Below, piece by piece: positions 34,484 to 47,207 of a stretch of DNA of 64,000 nt. The stretch's first letter is position 1. The number at the start of each line of letters is the position of its first letter. Location of the stretch: contig NZ_CP070502.1 in the NCBI RefSeq assembly GCF_018309085.1, positions 2,785,001 through 2,849,000 of the forward strand. The letters are read 5' to 3'. Both the position numbers and the translations under genes were made by a program. Source of the stretch: Sporosarcina sp. Marseille-Q4063 (GTDB lineage Bacteria; Bacillota; Bacilli; Bacillales_A; Planococcaceae). The notes below the pieces were generated by a model, which saw nothing but the letters and a program-made list of their open reading frames with translations, was not told the DNA's origin and did no database searches.

Positions 34484-35049
34484 AAACTGCGGGCATCGTA
34501 CTAGCAGGCGGATTATCAAGACGTTTCGGTTCCCCTAAAGCATTTGCCCGGTTTGATTCCGAGTACTTTTATGAACGATCAATCGAAGCCCTAGAACCTT
34601 TTTGTGAAGAAGTCGTTGTCGTGACAAGGGAAGAACTGATTGAACATTTTCCGCAAAGTATAAATACGATAACCGACATGCCAGAAGTAGCTGGATTAGG
34701 CCCGCTTGCCGGAATTTATTCAGCGATGGAAGCAATCGATGCAGATGCCTACGCAGTACTTCCGTGTGACATGCCCTACGTGGATTATAGTATAATGAAT
34801 AGAGTTAGGAAGTTTCATCAGGGAGGCGTGACTGCCGTAATGGCGGCGGGAAAACATCATCCGCTCGTGTCGGTTTGGAATAAAGAAACGAAGGAATCGA
34901 TACTGGATGCGCTCCTAAACGAACGGCTCAGTGTCATGAATTTGTTGCAAGAACTTGATGTCACTTGGATTAATGGAGATTCACTTACACAAAATGAAAA
35001 ACGTATATTTACAAATATAAATATGCCTAACGACTTGGAAAGGAGCTGA
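34480..35049 (+). CDS. mobA: Molybdenum cofactor guanylyltransferase MobA
   Basis: The protein has 189 residues and joins GMP to molybdopterin to give the MGD cofactor used by NarG. N-terminal [14 protein letters not shown] is the nucleotide-binding motif, and LPCDMPYVD carries the metal Asp. ATG 34480 overlaps the moaD stop (ATGA), with GCGGGGG upstream. Confidence 0.93.
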   Translation: MKTAGIVLAGGLSRRFGSPKAFARFDSEYFYERSIEALEPFCEEVVVVTREELIEHFPQSINTITDMPEVAGLGPLAGIYSAMEAIDADAYAVLPCDMPYVDYSIMNRVRKFHQGGVTAVMAAGKHHPLVSVWNKETKESILDALLNERLSVMNLLQELDVTWINGDSLTQNEKRIFTNINMPNDLERS

Positions 35050-35053
35050 GGAG

Positions 35054-36064
35054 ATGGAAGCGATTCTTGACAAGCTCGGTCGACCGATTCGAGATCTTCG
35101 AATTTCAGTCACAGACCGTTGCAATTTCAGATGCACGTATTGCATGCCGAAGGAAGTCTTCGGTGATGATTATGTTTTTTTACCGAAAGATGAACTATTG
35201 TCTTTCGAGGAGATTGAACGATTCGCGAAACTATTTGCGTCACTCGGCGTGGAGAAACTGCGTTTAACGGGCGGCGAGCCTTTAATGCGCAGGGATTTGC
35301 CGGTTTTAGTTGAAAAGCTATTGAAAATTGACGGCATTGAAGATATTGGCTTGACGACAAACGGGGTACTGCTCCGTCAGTACGCACAGCCGCTTTACGA
35401 CGCGGGACTCCGTAGATTGAATATGAGCCTGGACGCGTTGGATCCTGAAATTTTCGGTAAAATGAATGGCCGCGGCATTAAACCGGACTTCATTTTAGCG
35501 AATATTGAACACGCGCAAAAAATCGGGTTCGAAATCAAAGTGAATATGGTCGTGCAAAAAGGCGTCAATGAAAGCGAAATTCTTCCAATGGCGGCTTATT
35601 TCAAAGAACGCGGGATCATGCTCAGGTACATCGAATTTATGGATGTTGGAAATGACAACGGATGGAGTTTCGAACAAGTCGTCACCAAAAAGGAAATTTA
35701 TGAAATGCTGAAAGAAGTTTATGAAATCGAACCTACTGACCAACATTACTTCGGCGAAGTTGCCAAACGGTACCGTTATAAAGATAATGATGCAGAAGTC
35801 GGTTTTATCACGTCCGTTTCGGAATCTTTTTGTTCATCATGCACGCGCGCACGTCTTTCTTCAGACGGCAAGTTCTTTACTTGTTTATTTGCTTCTGAAG
35901 GATTCGATCTTCGCGAATTAATAAGAAGCGGCCTGTCAGATGATGAATTGCTTGAGAAGATTACAAATGTGTGGGAACGTAGAGTTGACCGTTATTCCGA
36001 TGAACGGACCGAACAAACGGCAAAAATCCGCAAAAAAATCGGAATGAGCTATATAGGCGGATAA
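35054..36064 (+). CDS. moaA: GTP 3',8-cyclase MoaA (radical SAM)
   Basis: The protein has 336 residues. The radical-SAM cluster Cys are C23, C27 and C30 (CxxxCxxC), followed by LTGGEPLMR. The second cluster uses Cys in SSCTRAR and FTCLF. The C-terminal Gly-Gly (SYIGG) needed for activity is intact. It converts GTP to the cyclic dehydro-GTP used by MoaC. ATG 35054 follows GGAGCTGAGGAG, 4 nt after mobA. Confidence 0.96.
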   Translation: MEAILDKLGRPIRDLRISVTDRCNFRCTYCMPKEVFGDDYVFLPKDELLSFEEIERFAKLFASLGVEKLRLTGGEPLMRRDLPVLVEKLLKIDGIEDIGLTTNGVLLRQYAQPLYDAGLRRLNMSLDALDPEIFGKMNGRGIKPDFILANIEHAQKIGFEIKVNMVVQKGVNESEILPMAAYFKERGIMLRYIEFMDVGNDNGWSFEQVVTKKEIYEMLKEVYEIEPTDQHYFGEVAKRYRYKDNDAEVGFITSVSESFCSSCTRARLSSDGKFFTCLFASEGFDLRELIRSGLSDDELLEKITNVWERRVDRYSDERTEQTAKIRKKIGMSYIGG

Positions 36065-36090
36065 GCACTATTTTTTTAGGGGGAACTTTT

Positions 36091-37053
36091 TTGAAACCAG
36101 TTATTTACATCACGCGAAAATTACCAGAAGAAGCAATTGCGCCGTTACTTGAGAAGTATACGGTTCGTATGTGGGAATCGGCGAGCGAATCGGTACCACG
36201 GGATGTTTTATTGAAAGAAGTTGCAGAGGCCGATGCGCTTTGGTCTGTGTTAGCAGATAGTATCGATAAAGAAGTATTCGATGCGGCGACCAAATTAAAA
36301 GTCGTTTCCAACTTGGCTGTCGGATTTAATAATATCGATATTGACGTTGCGAAGGAAAAAGGAATTATCGTCACGAATACGCCGGATGTGCTGACGGAAA
36401 CGACAGCGGATCTAGCGTTTGCGCTGATTTTAGCGACTGCACGTCGAATTACCGAAGCGGAAAATGAACTGCGAAAAGGCAATTGGAAGTCATGGTCGGT
36501 CATGGACTTCACAGGCATGGACGTCGGAGGTTCGACTTTAGGTATCATTGGCATGGGAAGAATCGGCGAAGCTGCTGCGCGCCGTGCAAAAGGTTTTAAT
36601 ATGCGCGTGCTCTATCAAAACCGTACGCGTAAAGAAGAAGCGGAAGAAGAACATGGTTTTGAGTATGCAGACTTGGATACGCTCCTGCAAGAATCAGATA
36701 TCGTACTCATTTTTGCACCGCTTACGCCGGAAACTGAAAATATGATCGGTGAAAGTGAACTTACGAAAATGAAGAAAACAGCCATACTCGTCAATGTCGC
36801 ACGCGGCGGCATCGTGAATGAAGAAGCGCTTTATCATGCGTTAAAAGACGGAACGATTTGGGGAGCGGGACTCGATGTGTTCGAAGTCGAGCCGGTTCCG
36901 ATGGACAATCCATTACTCACGCTACCAAATGTCACAGTCTTACCGCATATCGGAAGCGCAAGCATCCGCACCCGTCATGCAATGATGAAAATGAACTTAC
37001 AAGCGATTACGGATGTATTAGAAGGACGAGATCCTGAAAATAGAGTTGTTTGA
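36091..37053 (+). CDS. D-2-hydroxyacid dehydrogenase (glyoxylate/hydroxypyruvate reductase-like)
   Basis: The protein has 320 residues of the NAD(P)-dependent D-isomer dehydrogenase family. The dinucleotide loop is GIIGMGRIG (about 149-157); catalytic Arg lies in NVARGGIV, Glu in DVFEVEP and His in LPHIGSAS. It likely reduces glyoxylate or hydroxypyruvate; a 2-ketogluconate reductase role is also possible. TTG 36091 follows TAGGGGGAA, 26 nt after moaA; a terminator ends the run. Confidence 0.88.
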   Translation: MKPVIYITRKLPEEAIAPLLEKYTVRMWESASESVPRDVLLKEVAEADALWSVLADSIDKEVFDAATKLKVVSNLAVGFNNIDIDVAKEKGIIVTNTPDVLTETTADLAFALILATARRITEAENELRKGNWKSWSVMDFTGMDVGGSTLGIIGMGRIGEAAARRAKGFNMRVLYQNRTRKEEAEEEHGFEYADLDTLLQESDIVLIFAPLTPETENMIGESELTKMKKTAILVNVARGGIVNEEALYHALKDGTIWGAGLDVFEVEPVPMDNPLLTLPNVTVLPHIGSASIRTRHAMMKMNLQAITDVLEGRDPENRVV

Positions 37054-37073
37054 TTGGAAAAATGAATTTTAAT

Positions 37074-37113
37074 AACCGAGTACCTAAGAATTATCTTGGT
37101 ACTCGGTTTTTTT
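37074..37113 (+). terminator. Intrinsic terminator
   Basis: AACCGAGTACC (37074-37084) and GGTACTCGGTT (37098-37108) form a perfect 11-bp stem followed by a T-run. It ends the moeA-to-dehydrogenase transcript. Confidence 0.88.
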
Positions 37114-37236
37114 ATTTACACATGCTTGTTTGCATTTCGTACTGTTTGATGGATTTCTGCGAAAATTGTCACTTCCATTGTTGGAGGTGAATTTTTTTAA
37201 TCTTTGACCTCAATTGTGGGGGGCTAAAGTCATGTT

Positions 37237-37362
37237 TTGCGGATATAATCATTTGAGTGACGGATATAAGTAATTATGTGACGGATATGCGAGGCAAAGT
37301 GTCTGATATCTATGTTAATATGACGGATAAATCAAGTTATCTGTCGGATATCTGCAAAAATG
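37237..37362. repeat. Array B: six 21-bp units with a TGACGGATAT core
   Basis: Units start at 37237, 37258, 37279, 37300, 37321 and 37342, exactly 21 bp each. The first ten or so bases (TGaCGGATAT) are conserved; the remaining 11 vary freely. The frame is open and would give a heptapeptide repeat, but no ribosome site supports translation. It lies in the long gap between the dehydrogenase terminator and the ilv promoter. Confidence 0.85.
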
Positions 37363-37596
37363 GGTCACTCACTCACTATTCAAGTGTTACTTTCCCTCGA
37401 CGCGGTATTCCTCGGTCACAAATAATTCACAAAGTACCCTGACAATTCATAATGGACAATTTTCAAAGGCTATATCCGACAAAAATACGAAAAAGTTATA
37501 AAAAAGTTGAAAATTTTTAATGTTGTAGCACCAACAATGTAAGCGGATACACATGGTTCCACTATTTTAAATTCACACGCAATTATAAAGAATCTG

Positions 37597-37625
37597 TTGA
37601 CGTAATGAAAAATACGCGGTAAGAT
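37597..37625 (+). promoter_or_regulatory. Promoter of the ilv-leu leader
   Basis: TTGACG (37597-37602) is 17 bp from TAAGAT (37620-37625). Transcription would start near 37632, upstream of the T-box leader. The remaining gap 37363-37596 shows nothing clear beyond AT-rich sequence. Confidence 0.65.
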
Positions 37626-37639
37626 GACATCAATCCAAT

Positions 37640-37985
37640 CGAGTTCGTGATTGAATTCACAAACAAATTGGCGGTCACATAATTGAATAGAGAACCCAAA
37701 TCGTTGATGAGGTAAAAGGAAATAGGCCAATGTATTACTAGAGAGTCGGTACTGGTGGAAGCCGGCAATACATCTATTTGCGACATCCCCTCGGAGAGAA
37801 CTGCTGAAAAGGAAACTGACTAGGTCGTTCCGGGCGCCAGACTTGCGCTCGTTATGAATGAATAGCTTCGGCTATTCGAGAGGTAGCGTTATCGCTACGA
37901 ACCAGGGTGGTACCATGAAAAGCTTTTTCATCCCTCGTAAAGAACATAGTTTCTTTGCGCGGGATGAGAAAGCTTTTTTATATTT
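37640..37985 (+). ncRNA. T-box riboswitch, isoleucine type, of the ilv-leu operon
   Basis: The T-box core AGGGTGGTACC lies at about 37904-37913. The specifier loop reads ATC (Ile) at 37785-37787, five nt before GGAG, the same spacing as the Arg specifier of the argS leader. The terminator pairs AAAAGCTTTTTCATCCC near 37918-37934 with CGGGATGAGAAAGCTTTT near 37960-37977, then T residues. Uncharged tRNA-Ile should allow read-through. The 5' limit is approximate. Confidence 0.9.
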
Positions 37986-38015
37986 AATAAATTTAGGTCA
38001 GGAGGAGTTTGGTAA

Positions 38016-39770
38016 ATGAATACTGGAGGTCAAGCAACACAAGAGCTCACTGAAATGTCGGCATTAACAGAAGTACAGCCAAAACAATTGAATGATGGGT
38101 CTGCAGTACTCATTCAAGCTTTGAAGGATCAAGGTGTCGAAGTGATTTTTGGTTATCCGGGTGGAGCCGTTTTACCAATATACGATGCCTTATACAAAAA
38201 TCCGATTTCGCATATTCTCGCAAGACATGAACAAGGCGCAATCCACGCGGCGGAAGGCTATGCACGCGTATCAGGTAAAACAGGAGTCGTCATTGCAACA
38301 TCCGGACCAGGAGCGACCAACTTAGTGACAGGTATTACAGATGCAATGATGGATTCGTTGCCGTTAGTCGTTTTCACTGGGCAGGTCGGGCAAGAAGTTA
38401 TCGGAACTGATGCATTTCAAGAAGCGGACATAATCGGAATCACACAACCAATTACAAAACATAATTATCAAGTAAACGACATAAAAGAATTACCAAGAAT
38501 CATAAAAGAGGCTTTTCATATCGCATCAACTGGACGAAGAGGACCGGTGCTCGTCGACATTCCGAAGAACATCGCCGTGGGATTATTCGACGAAGAAAAG
38601 CATGTAGATGAAGAAGTGAACTTGCCGGGTTATCAACCGACGACAAGACCGAACTTTTTACAAATACAAAAAGCGGCGCAAGCCATCTCGAGTGCCAAGA
38701 AACCACTTATCCTTGCAGGAGCAGGAATCCTTCACGCCGGGGCGATGGACGAATTAAAAGAACTTGTTGAAAGATATCGCATACCTGTCACGAATACATT
38801 GCTCGGTCTGGGAAGCATTCACGGAGAACATGAATTGTTTCTTGGAATGGCAGGCATGCACGGAACGTACACGGCGAACACGGCAATAAGTGAGTGTGAT
38901 TTACTCGTTAACATTGGTGCACGATTTGATGACCGGCTTACCGGAAACCTGAATTTATTTGCACCAAATGCAAAAGTCGTCCATATCGACATTGATCCAG
39001 CTGAAATCGGGAAAAACGTTCCGACTGACATTCCGATTGTCGCAGATGCAAAAGAAGCGTTAAAAGAATTGCTGAAACAAGAAATTGCATCACCGGTAAC
39101 AAATGATTGGATATCTCACTTAAAAGCAGCGCATAAAGAGTATCCGCTTTGGTATGTAGAAGACAAAGAACATCTTCTGCCGCAGCAAGCGATTCAAATC
39201 ATTCACCGAGTGACAGGCGGCGATGCCATTGTCACGACAGATGTCGGTCAACACCAAATGTGGGCGGCGCAGTATTATTCGCTCAACAACCCGGATCATT
39301 GGGTAACGTCAGGCGGATTAGGAACGATGGGCTTCGGATTTCCGGCAGCGATTGGCGCCCAACTCGCAAAACCGAAAGAGAGAGTCGTAGCGATTGTCGG
39401 GGATGCGGGTTTCCAAATGACTGCACAAGAACTATCTTTGCTGCAAGAACTCAGAATACCCGTTAAAGTCGTAATATTAAATAATGAAGGTTTAGGCATG
39501 GTGCGCCAATGGCAAGAAACGTTTTATGAAGAACGGTATTCCCAATCATTAATCCCGGTGCAACCGGATTTCGTTAAACTGGCGGAGGCATACGATCTGA
39601 AGGGGTACCGCATCAACACATTAGAAGAAGCAGAGGCAGTTTTCCAAGAGGCGCTATTATCCGACGAACCGGTTCTCATCGATTGTCGAGTGAAGCAATT
39701 GGAAAATGTATACCCGATGGTTGTTCCAGGAACGGGATTGAATGAAATGATTGGAGTGAGCGGTAAATGA
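38016..39770 (+). CDS. ilvB: Acetolactate synthase large subunit
   Basis: The protein has 584 residues, thiamine-diphosphate dependent. It condenses pyruvate (or pyruvate and 2-oxobutyrate) in the first common step to Val, Leu and Ile. It shows [13 protein letters not shown], the catalytic Glu in [13 protein letters not shown], and the ThDP-binding GDAGFQM...NNEGLG block. ATG 38016 follows CAGGAGGAG. It overlaps ilvN by ATGA. Confidence 0.96.
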   Translation: MNTGGQATQELTEMSALTEVQPKQLNDGSAVLIQALKDQGVEVIFGYPGGAVLPIYDALYKNPISHILARHEQGAIHAAEGYARVSGKTGVVIATSGPGATNLVTGITDAMMDSLPLVVFTGQVGQEVIGTDAFQEADIIGITQPITKHNYQVNDIKELPRIIKEAFHIASTGRRGPVLVDIPKNIAVGLFDEEKHVDEEVNLPGYQPTTRPNFLQIQKAAQAISSAKKPLILAGAGILHAGAMDELKELVERYRIPVTNTLLGLGSIHGEHELFLGMAGMHGTYTANTAISECDLLVNIGARFDDRLTGNLNLFAPNAKVVHIDIDPAEIGKNVPTDIPIVADAKEALKELLKQEIASPVTNDWISHLKAAHKEYPLWYVEDKEHLLPQQAIQIIHRVTGGDAIVTTDVGQHQMWAAQYYSLNNPDHWVTSGGLGTMGFGFPAAIGAQLAKPKERVVAIVGDAGFQMTAQELSLLQELRIPVKVVILNNEGLGMVRQWQETFYEERYSQSLIPVQPDFVKLAEAYDLKGYRINTLEEAEAVFQEALLSDEPVLIDCRVKQLENVYPMVVPGTGLNEMIGVSGK

Positions 39771-40282
39771 AAAGAGTCATTACAGTAACGGTCATCAACC
39801 AAAGCGGCGTATTGAACCGGGTGACTGGACTGCTCATGAAACGACAATTCAATATTGAAAGCATTACAGTCGGTCATACGGAACAAGCGGGAATGTCGAA
39901 AATGACGTTTATCGTACATGTTGAAGACGAACGAAAAATCGAACAGCTCGTTAAACAACTTCAAAAACAAATCGATGTCATTAAAGTGGATGATATAACG
40001 GACAAATCGATCGTTATGCGAGAACTCGCACTCGTCAAAGTTATATCGCCGCCACATATTCGAAGCGAAATGAACAGCATCATCGAACCGTTTCGAGCGA
40101 CTGCCATCGACATCGGGAAAAACGTAGTGACTTATCAAGTGACTGGAAATCCCGAAAAGATTGAAGCGTTTATCGATTTGATCAAACCATATGGCATTAA
40201 AGAACTAACGCGAACGGGTGCTACCGCATTTGTCCGTGAAACACAAAAGGTTCATTCACCACAGTTATCAATTTTAAAATAA
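39767..40282 (+). CDS. ilvN: Acetolactate synthase small (regulatory) subunit
   Basis: The protein has 171 residues with an N-terminal ACT domain (about 3-77, [19 protein letters not shown]) that mediates valine feedback and a C-terminal domain that activates IlvB. ATG 39767 overlaps the ilvB stop. The length is typical of the bacterial IlvH/IlvN form. Confidence 0.94.
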   Translation: MKRVITVTVINQSGVLNRVTGLLMKRQFNIESITVGHTEQAGMSKMTFIVHVEDERKIEQLVKQLQKQIDVIKVDDITDKSIVMRELALVKVISPPHIRSEMNSIIEPFRATAIDIGKNVVTYQVTGNPEKIEAFIDLIKPYGIKELTRTGATAFVRETQKVHSPQLSILK

Positions 40283-40288
40283 AAATAA

Positions 40289-42881
<2,593 letters not shown>

Positions 42882-42916
42882 TGATGAACAGAAAAATATA
42901 AGGAGGAGAGCTTGAT

Positions 42917-44017
42917 ATGAAAAAGAGAGTAGCAGTTCTACCAGGTGATGGAATCGGTCCGGAAGTAACAGAAGCAGCAGTGAAGGTATTGCAAGTAATT
43001 GGAAGACGATTCAATCATACATTCGAAATTGGTTACGGCTTAATCGGCGGCGCTGCGGTAGATGAGCACAACACGCCATTTCCAAATGAGACAATCGAAC
43101 TTTGTCAGGCAAGTGATGCGGTTCTTCTTGGTGCAGTAGGCGGTCCGAAATGGGATCAGCACCCGACAGATTTAAGACCAGAAAAGGGTTTGCTCGCGAT
43201 TCGTAAGCACTTTGATTTATACGCGAATCTACGACCTGTAATGGCTGTTCCGTCTTTGCTTCATGCTTCTCCTCTTAAAGAAGAAGTAGCTAAAGATGTC
43301 GATATGTTAATCGTGCGCGAATTAACTGGAGGCTTATATTTCGGCGAACCGAGCAGGCGAACCGAAAAATCTGCATTCGACACGCTCGTTTATACACGGG
43401 AAGAAATTGAACGCATTGTCGAGAAGTCATTTGAATTGGCTCGACTGCGACGCGGCAAAGTAACGTCTGTCGATAAAGAAAATGTATTGGAATCGAGCAA
43501 ACTTTGGCGTGAAGTTGTTGAGGAAAAGAAAAAGCTTTATCCCGATATCGAAGTCGAGCATATGTTAGTCGATTCAGCGGCCATGCAACTTGTCACAAAT
43601 CCAAGTGCATTCGATGTAATCGTCACGGAGAATATGTTTGGCGATATTTTAAGCGATGAGGCCTCTGTCATCACAGGTTCATTGGGCGTTCTTCCGTCGG
43701 CGAGTCTTGGCCGCGATGGTTTCGGTCTTTATGAACCAGTACACGGAACCGCGCCGTCCATTGCCGGACAAGGAAAAGCAAATCCTGCAGCGACAATCTT
43801 GTCAGTTGCCATGATGTTGAAGTATTCATTTGGTATGGAAACAGAAGCCGCGGCGGTTGAAGAAGCGGTGAATACCGTGTTTGAAGACGGATTCTTTACA
43901 GCTGATTTAGCGTCTCCGAGCGATCGTGTTTTATCGACAGAGGATTGGGCGAATAAAGTCGTAGATGAACTCGACTTACAATCCGTTTGTAACAGTATCA
44001 TGTTTACGTACAATTAA
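42917..44017 (+). CDS. leuB: 3-isopropylmalate dehydrogenase
   Basis: The protein has 366 residues. It oxidises and decarboxylates 3-isopropylmalate with NAD. Visible are LPGDGIGPEV at the N terminus, RELTGGLYFGEP, the metal Asp residues in ENMFGDILSDEAS and the NAD site HGTAPSIAGQGKANP. ATG 42917 follows AAGGAGGAG. Confidence 0.97.
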   Translation: MKKRVAVLPGDGIGPEVTEAAVKVLQVIGRRFNHTFEIGYGLIGGAAVDEHNTPFPNETIELCQASDAVLLGAVGGPKWDQHPTDLRPEKGLLAIRKHFDLYANLRPVMAVPSLLHASPLKEEVAKDVDMLIVRELTGGLYFGEPSRRTEKSAFDTLVYTREEIERIVEKSFELARLRRGKVTSVDKENVLESSKLWREVVEEKKKLYPDIEVEHMLVDSAAMQLVTNPSAFDVIVTENMFGDILSDEASVITGSLGVLPSASLGRDGFGLYEPVHGTAPSIAGQGKANPAATILSVAMMLKYSFGMETEAAAVEEAVNTVFEDGFFTADLASPSDRVLSTEDWANKVVDELDLQSVCNSIMFTYN

Positions 44018-44034
44018 TATAGAGGGGGAGCAAG

Positions 44035-45444
44035 ATGGCTAAAACAATTATCGAAAAAGTTTGGGATCAGCACGTCGTTTACGAAGAAAGTGGTAAGCCG
44101 GATTTGCTCTATATCGATCTTCATCTATTGCATGAAGTTACGTCTCCCCAGGCTTTTGAAGGATTGCGTATTGCAAATCGAAAAGTGCGTCGTCCAGATC
44201 TTTGTTTTGCGACAATGGATCATAATATTCCCACAAGAAACTTGCCGACGATTAAAGACCCGATTGCTAGAAAGCAAGTCAACACGCTTCAAGAAAACTG
44301 CGACGAGTTCGGCGTTCCGCTTGCGAATATGGACCATCCAGATCAAGGGATCGTTCATATTATCGGACCGGAACTCGGCCTTACGCAACCTGGAAAAACG
44401 ATTGTTTGCGGGGATAGCCATACATCGACACACGGTGCTTTTGGAGCGATTGCGTTCGGAATTGGCACCAGTGAAGTTGAACATGTGTTATCAACACAGA
44501 CATTGTGGCAAGCGCGTCCTCAAACAATGGAAGTGCGAATTTCCGGGGAACTTGGTTTTGGCGTAACGGCTAAAGATATTATATTAGCGATTATTGCGAA
44601 ATTCGGGATTGATATGGGGAATGGCCATATTATCGAATTCACAGGCGAGGCCATTCGTAACTTAACGATGGAAGAGCGGATGACGGTTTGCAATATGTCC
44701 ATCGAAGCGGGTGCGAAAGCAGGTTTAATCAGCCCTGACGAGAAGACGGTTTCTTATTTAAAAGGTCGTAAATACGTTCCGACCGGTGAAGAGTTTGACA
44801 AGGCGGCGGCACAGTGGCTTTCATACGCAACAGATGAAGGTGCGCAGTACGATAAAGTCGTTGAGATTGATGCAAATGAAATCGAGCCATTCGTTACATG
44901 GGGAACAAACCCGTCAATGGGGTCGGGTATTTCAAGCAGTGTTCCTTACGCTTCTGATTTTAGTTCAGAATCCGATAAAGAGTCATTGAAAAATGCACTC
45001 GAGTATATGGGGTTAGAGGAAGGAATGCCGCTAACTTCAATCGAAATTCAAAATGTATTTATCGGGTCTTGCACGAATGCACGGTTAAGTGATTTACGCG
45101 CCGCGGCAAAAGTGATTGAAGGTCAAAAAGTTCATGAATCAGTGACCGCGATTGTCGTACCAGGTTCGCGAACGGTGAAAAAACAAGCTGAAGATGAAGG
45201 GCTAGACAAAATATTCCTAGAGGCAGGCTTTGAATGGCGCGAATCGGGTTGCAGCATGTGTTTGGCAATGAACGATGATGTTGTTCCAGCCGGTGAACGA
45301 TGTGCTTCAACATCCAACCGTAACTTTGAAGGACGACAAGGCGCGGGTTCACGGACGCACTTGATGAGTCCGCCAATGGCCGCGGCAGCTGCAGTTAAAG
45401 GCCGTTTCGTAGATGTGCGTGAAATGAATGCAGTTCTTGCGTAA
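44035..45444 (+). CDS. leuC: 3-isopropylmalate dehydratase large subunit
   Basis: The protein has 469 residues of the aconitase superfamily. [4Fe-4S] ligands are in IGSCTNAR and [20 protein letters not shown] is the substrate/cluster loop. It works with LeuD to isomerise 2- to 3-isopropylmalate. ATG 44035 follows AGGGGGAGC. Confidence 0.97.
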   Translation: MAKTIIEKVWDQHVVYEESGKPDLLYIDLHLLHEVTSPQAFEGLRIANRKVRRPDLCFATMDHNIPTRNLPTIKDPIARKQVNTLQENCDEFGVPLANMDHPDQGIVHIIGPELGLTQPGKTIVCGDSHTSTHGAFGAIAFGIGTSEVEHVLSTQTLWQARPQTMEVRISGELGFGVTAKDIILAIIAKFGIDMGNGHIIEFTGEAIRNLTMEERMTVCNMSIEAGAKAGLISPDEKTVSYLKGRKYVPTGEEFDKAAAQWLSYATDEGAQYDKVVEIDANEIEPFVTWGTNPSMGSGISSSVPYASDFSSESDKESLKNALEYMGLEEGMPLTSIEIQNVFIGSCTNARLSDLRAAAKVIEGQKVHESVTAIVVPGSRTVKKQAEDEGLDKIFLEAGFEWRESGCSMCLAMNDDVVPAGERCASTSNRNFEGRQGAGSRTHLMSPPMAAAAAVKGRFVDVREMNAVLA

Positions 45445-45458
45445 AGGAGGTTAATCAA

Positions 45459-46052
45459 ATGGAGCCAATCAATAAAGTAGAAAGTGTCATTACGCCGCTT
45501 GATCGAACGAACGTCGATACGGACCAAATCATTTCTAAAGAATTCTTGAGACGCATCGAGCGAACAGGATTCGGACAATATTTATTTTATCACTGGCGTT
45601 TCGATGCAGAAGGCAATGAAAGAAAAGATTTTGTATTGAACGATAAACGGTTTAAAGATTCAAAAGTGTTAGTAGCCCATGAAAACTTCGGTTGCGGATC
45701 TTCAAGAGAACATGCACCGTGGTCCCTATTGGATTATGGATTTAACGTTGTCATCGCACCAAGTTTTGCGGATATTTTTTATAATAACTGCATGAAAAAT
45801 GGATTGCTTCCGATTCGATTGGCGGTAGCCGAAGTTGAACAAATCCTTGAAAAAGGCCAACGGGCACCTTATTCCGTTCAAGTGAATTTGGAGGAACAAA
45901 AGGTGACTACCGAAGACGGTGAAACTTATTCGTTCGAGGTTGATCCCTACTATAAACAAATGTTGTTGAATGGTTGGGACGAAATTGAATTAACTTTCCA
46001 ATATGAAGATAAAATTAAAGCTTATGAAGATAAACAGAAACAATTGGTTTAA
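45459..46052 (+). CDS. leuD: 3-isopropylmalate dehydratase small subunit
   Basis: The protein has 197 residues, the swivel domain partner of LeuC. The conserved DRTNVDTDQIISKEFL and FGCGSSREHAPW are present. ATG 45459 follows AAAGGAGG, 14 nt after leuC. Confidence 0.96.
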   Translation: MEPINKVESVITPLDRTNVDTDQIISKEFLRRIERTGFGQYLFYHWRFDAEGNERKDFVLNDKRFKDSKVLVAHENFGCGSSREHAPWSLLDYGFNVVIAPSFADIFYNNCMKNGLLPIRLAVAEVEQILEKGQRAPYSVQVNLEEQKVTTEDGETYSFEVDPYYKQMLLNGWDEIELTFQYEDKIKAYEDKQKQLV

Positions 46053-46151
46053 TTTGTAACCAATATCCCTACTAATAGAGGAGATGGTGTCGTTGGGGAT
46101 TTATATAGCACAGCAGGTTTATTCGAAGCGTTTGAAAGGTTAACAGATGTC

Positions 46152-47078
46152 GTGCATAGAACGCCTTGCAAGGAGTCTCAAACAATTAATGAGTGGACGG
46201 ATTCAACCGTTTATTTAAAACTGGAAAATCTCCAAAGAACCGGTTCATTTAAAATTCGAGGCGCTTTCAATAAAGTTTCACAACTTACGGGTGAAGAATG
46301 TGCGCGCGGGTTAATCGCGGCGTCGGCCGGCAACCATGCCCAAGGCGTCGCGCTTGCGGGTCGTGAAAGAGGCATTCCGGTAACGATTTACATGCCTAAA
46401 ACAACGCCGGATACGAAGATTAACGCAACCCGAAAATACGGCGCAACTGTAAAATTGGTCGGTCAAAACTTTGACGAAGCCTACATTGCGGCGCGCGAAG
46501 AACAATTTGTTTCAGGAGCGAGTTTCATCCACCCATTCGATGATCTTGCAATCATAGAAGGGCAAGCGACTGTTGCCATGGAGATGTTGCAACAGCAACC
46601 TGAAATGGATACGATCGTCGTTCCGGCGGGCGGCGGGGGCTTGCTAGCGGGAACTGCGCTTGCAGTCAAAACCATTCGTCCAAGTGTGAAAGTGATTGGT
46701 GTTCAAGCATCGAATTCACCGGCAATTGCTTCTGCGTTTAAAGGCGTTCGAAACAAGAATATTCCTTTCTTACCGACGATTGCAGAAGGGATTTGTGTGA
46801 AGCAACCTGGTAAATTACCCGTAGATATTATCCGCAATTACGTAGATGATGTTATTACGGTTACGGAGCAGGAAATCTCATCAACAATCCTCTTTATGCT
46901 CGAAAGAGAAAAGTTGCTTGTTGAAGGAGCTGCAGCGGCAGCGATTGCAGCTGTCGTGAATAAGAGATTACCGGTTTCATCTAAAAAAACGGGTGTTATC
47001 GTGAGCGGCGGCAATTTTGATCTAAGTAAATTAAGCGCGTGCATGGGACAAAGTGCAAATAATGTTCAAAACTTTTAA
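46152..47078 (+). CDS. ilvA: Threonine dehydratase, short form, with apparent 5' frameshift
   Basis: The readable frame gives 308 residues from GTG 46152. PLP binds Lys in TGSFKIRGA and the phosphate loop is GGGGLLAG. It makes 2-oxobutyrate for isoleucine and stands last in the ilv-leu operon. It lacks the C-terminal regulatory ACT-like domain of biosynthetic IlvA, so resembles catabolic TdcB in layout. The homologous N terminus (DLYSTAGLFEAFERLTDVV) is encoded in the same frame from 46098 but has no start codon there. A good ribosome site (GAGGAG, about 46078-46083) and TTG 46093 are one frame off, as if one G were missing from the run 46095-46098. See findings. Confidence 0.85.
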   Translation: MHRTPCKESQTINEWTDSTVYLKLENLQRTGSFKIRGAFNKVSQLTGEECARGLIAASAGNHAQGVALAGRERGIPVTIYMPKTTPDTKINATRKYGATVKLVGQNFDEAYIAAREEQFVSGASFIHPFDDLAIIEGQATVAMEMLQQQPEMDTIVVPAGGGGLLAGTALAVKTIRPSVKVIGVQASNSPAIASAFKGVRNKNIPFLPTIAEGICVKQPGKLPVDIIRNYVDDVITVTEQEISSTILFMLEREKLLVEGAAAAAIAAVVNKRLPVSSKKTGVIVSGGNFDLSKLSACMGQSANNVQNF

Positions 47079-47083
47079 CAACT

Positions 47084-47119
47084 AACTACCTGACCTGGAA
47101 TATGGTTGGGTAGTTTTTT
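47084..47119 (+). terminator. Terminator of the ilv-leu operon
   Basis: AACTACC (47084-47090) pairs with GGTAGTT (47109-47115), with extra ACC/GGT pairing inside, followed by a T-run. Confidence 0.7.
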
Positions 47120-47207
47120 ATATATTTACTTGAAAACTTTACGCTTAAATAATGTGATATAATAGATACAGAATATTGTTAATTAGTGGGATTCAGAGGT
47201 GAGTAAA

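Noticed and set aside
37257..37442. Plus-strand open frame with a heptapeptide repeat
   Set aside because: It is the reading of array B; no ribosome site, and it continues into unrelated AT-rich sequence.
37453..37515. Possible CodY boxes before the ilv-leu promoter
   Set aside because: AATTTTCAAAGG and GAAAATTTTTAAT fragments resemble half sites only, with four or more mismatches to the full 15-bp consensus.
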